Positions 23,131 through 24,187 of a DNA stretch of 24,187 nucleotides are shown here, piece after piece (the first letter of the stretch is position 1; the number at the start of each line of letters is the position of its first letter). The stretch is from Jatrophihabitans sp. (GTDB lineage Bacteria; Actinomycetota; Actinomycetes; Mycobacteriales; Jatrophihabitantaceae). Location of the stretch: the NCBI GenBank assembly GCA_004299665.1, contig SCQZ01000487.1, forward strand, positions 1 to 24,187, read 5' to 3'. Both the position numbers and the translations under genes were made by a program. The notes beneath the pieces are model-generated. The model ran no database searches. It worked only from the letters and a program-made list of their open reading frames with translations, and was not told the DNA's origin.

Positions 23131-24180
23131 CTACGCGTCGTAGTCCACGGTGACCTCGTCGGTGACCGGCAGTGCCTGGCAGGTGAGGACGTAGCCCGCT
23201 GCGAGTTCGTCCTGCTCCAGCGCGAAGTTGCGCCGCATGCGCACCTGCCCGCTGATCACCTTCGCGCGGCAGGTGCCGCACACGCCACCCTTGCAGGCGA
23301 ACGGCAGGTCCGAGCGGACGCGCTGCGAGCCGTCGAGGATCGGCACGGTGCGCTCCACCGGGACCACGGTGCTGCGCCCGTCGAGGACGACGGTGACCCG
23401 GGCGGCACCGGCGACACTCGCGTCGACGTGCTCGACCGGTTCCGGCGCCGTGTCCTCGACGTAGAACAGTTCGCGGTGGATGCGGGCCCGATCGACGTCC
23501 AGGCCGGTGAGCACCTCGATCGCGCCGGTGATCATCGGATAGGGACCGCACAGCCACCAGTGGTCGACGGTCGCGACGTCGACGGCTGTGGGCAGCAGCA
23601 CGCGCAGCTTCGCCGGGTCGAGCCGGCCGGTGAACAGGTCCACCTCCTGCGCCTCGCGCGAGAGCACGTGGAGCAGCACCACCCGCGAGGGGTACGCGTC
23701 CTTCAGATCGGCGATCTCGTCGGCGAACATCACGGTGTCGGTCCGCCGGTTGCCGTAGACGATCGTGACGGTCGAGGTCGCGTCCGCGGCGAGGACGGAC
23801 GACGCGATGGACAGCACGGGGGTGATGCCGCTCCCGGCAGCGATCAGTACGTGGTTGCCGGGGGTGGCGAGGTCCGGGGTGAACGATCCCGCCGGAGCCT
23901 GCACACCCACGACGTCACCGGGGCGCACACCCCGCACCAGCCAGCCGGACACCGCCCCGCCGGCGACCTCGCGGACACCGACGCGCGGTGGGTGCCCGGC
24001 GGGCGCGCAGATGGAGTAGGAGCGACGCTCGTCGCCGTGCCGGACCGTCAGCGACTGTCCCGGGCGGAACGCGAAGGTCTCGCGCAGTTCCTCGGGGACG
24101 GCGAACGTGACGGCCGCGGAGTCGGCGGTGAGCGGGTCCACGCGCGCGACCGTGAGGGCGTGGAAGTCGGCGCGCGCCAT
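23131..24180 (-). CDS. paaE: Phenylacetyl-CoA 1,2-epoxidase reductase subunit
   Basis: A 349-residue iron-sulfur flavoprotein that passes electrons from NADPH to the PaaABC(D) di-iron epoxidase. Domains in order: FAD-binding barrel with RSYSICAP (53-60), NAD(P)-binding domain with GSGITPVLSI (116-125) and CGPYPMI (211-217), and a C-terminal plant-type 2Fe-2S ferredoxin with Cys296, Cys301, Cys304 and Cys334 (C-X4-C-X2-C-X29-C). Length is normal. ATG at 24180 overlaps a TGA in TGATG, which suggests the preceding gene, probably paaD, ends there just outside the window. It is followed by paaK 14 bp later. Gene order paaABCDE-paaK is common in actinobacteria. The PaaI thioesterase, PaaG, PaaZ and regulator genes are not in view. 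Confidence 0.94.
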   Translation of the reverse strand: MARADFHALTVARVDPLTADSAAVTFAVPEELRETFAFRPGQSLTVRHGDERRSYSICAPAGHPPRVGVREVAGGAVSGWLVRGVRPGDVVGVQAPAGSFTPDLATPGNHVLIAAGSGITPVLSIASSVLAADATSTVTIVYGNRRTDTVMFADEIADLKDAYPSRVVLLHVLSREAQEVDLFTGRLDPAKLRVLLPTAVDVATVDHWWLCGPYPMITGAIEVLTGLDVDRARIHRELFYVEDTAPEPVEHVDASVAGAARVTVVLDGRSTVVPVERTVPILDGSQRVRSDLPFACKGGVCGTCRAKVISGQVRMRRNFALEQDELAAGYVLTCQALPVTDEVTVDYDA

Positions 24181-24187
24181 CAGATGG

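Noticed and set aside
1..24187. Mobile elements, CRISPR arrays, tRNA or rRNA genes, toxin-antitoxin or defence systems
   Set aside because: No transposase or integrase motif, regularly spaced repeat, tRNA-like cloverleaf or defence-type domain was recognised; gene content is uniformly metabolic and composition is even. Short tRNA or ncRNA genes could be missed without a covariance search.

Overview
The window is a very GC-rich (roughly 70% or more), gene-dense segment with many GTG/TTG starts and tightly coupled genes. This is typical of an actinomycete; a Pseudonocardia-like genus would fit, but that is inference. All content looks chromosomal and metabolic. I see no rRNA, tRNA, CRISPR array, transposase or phage gene. 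Sixteen complete genes are called, plus one gene cut by the left edge and one doubtful small ORF.

Region 1 (1-6262) is a divergent catabolic cluster. To the left run an amidase and a branched-chain-amino-acid-type ABC permease (LivH, cut by the window edge). To the right run a cyclase-family hydrolase, an MmgE/PrpD protein and a dihydropyrimidinase-like amidohydrolase, joined by stop/start overlaps. The set suggests uptake and stepwise hydrolysis of an unidentified cyclic amide, imide or ureide. A perfect 22-bp inverted repeat at 6244-6304 closes it against the next operon.

Region 2 (6332-11456) is a reactive-sulfur detoxification locus resembling the staphylococcal cst operon. It holds a single-domain rhodanese, a three-domain CstB-type persulfide dioxygenase/pseudo-rhodanese/rhodanese, and a TauE/SafE exporter. 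The 167-bp divergent promoter carries three ATACCC-N4-GGGTAT-like operators of the CsoR/CstR kind. Two of them sit directly before a divergent MMPL (RND) exporter, which is not a standard cst partner. No CsoR/CstR regulator gene is in the window.

Region 3 (11553-15022) has a small cupin, then a convergent ABC pair: an ATPase with a long C-terminal extension and a permease made of two fused permease domains. No substrate-binding protein is adjacent.

Region 4 (15297-18219) is a two-gene operon of a FabF-type ketosynthase with an intact Cys-His-His triad and an AMP-forming acyl-CoA ligase.

Region 5 (18243-24180) is a compact leftward operon: paaE, paaK, an SGNH-hydrolase lipoprotein, glycerate 2-kinase, a BadH-like short-chain dehydrogenase and a divergent enoyl-CoA hydratase-family protein. 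It probably begins with further paa genes beyond the right edge. It combines aerobic phenylacetyl-CoA catabolism with genes that hint at alicyclic acyl-CoA or glycerate metabolism.
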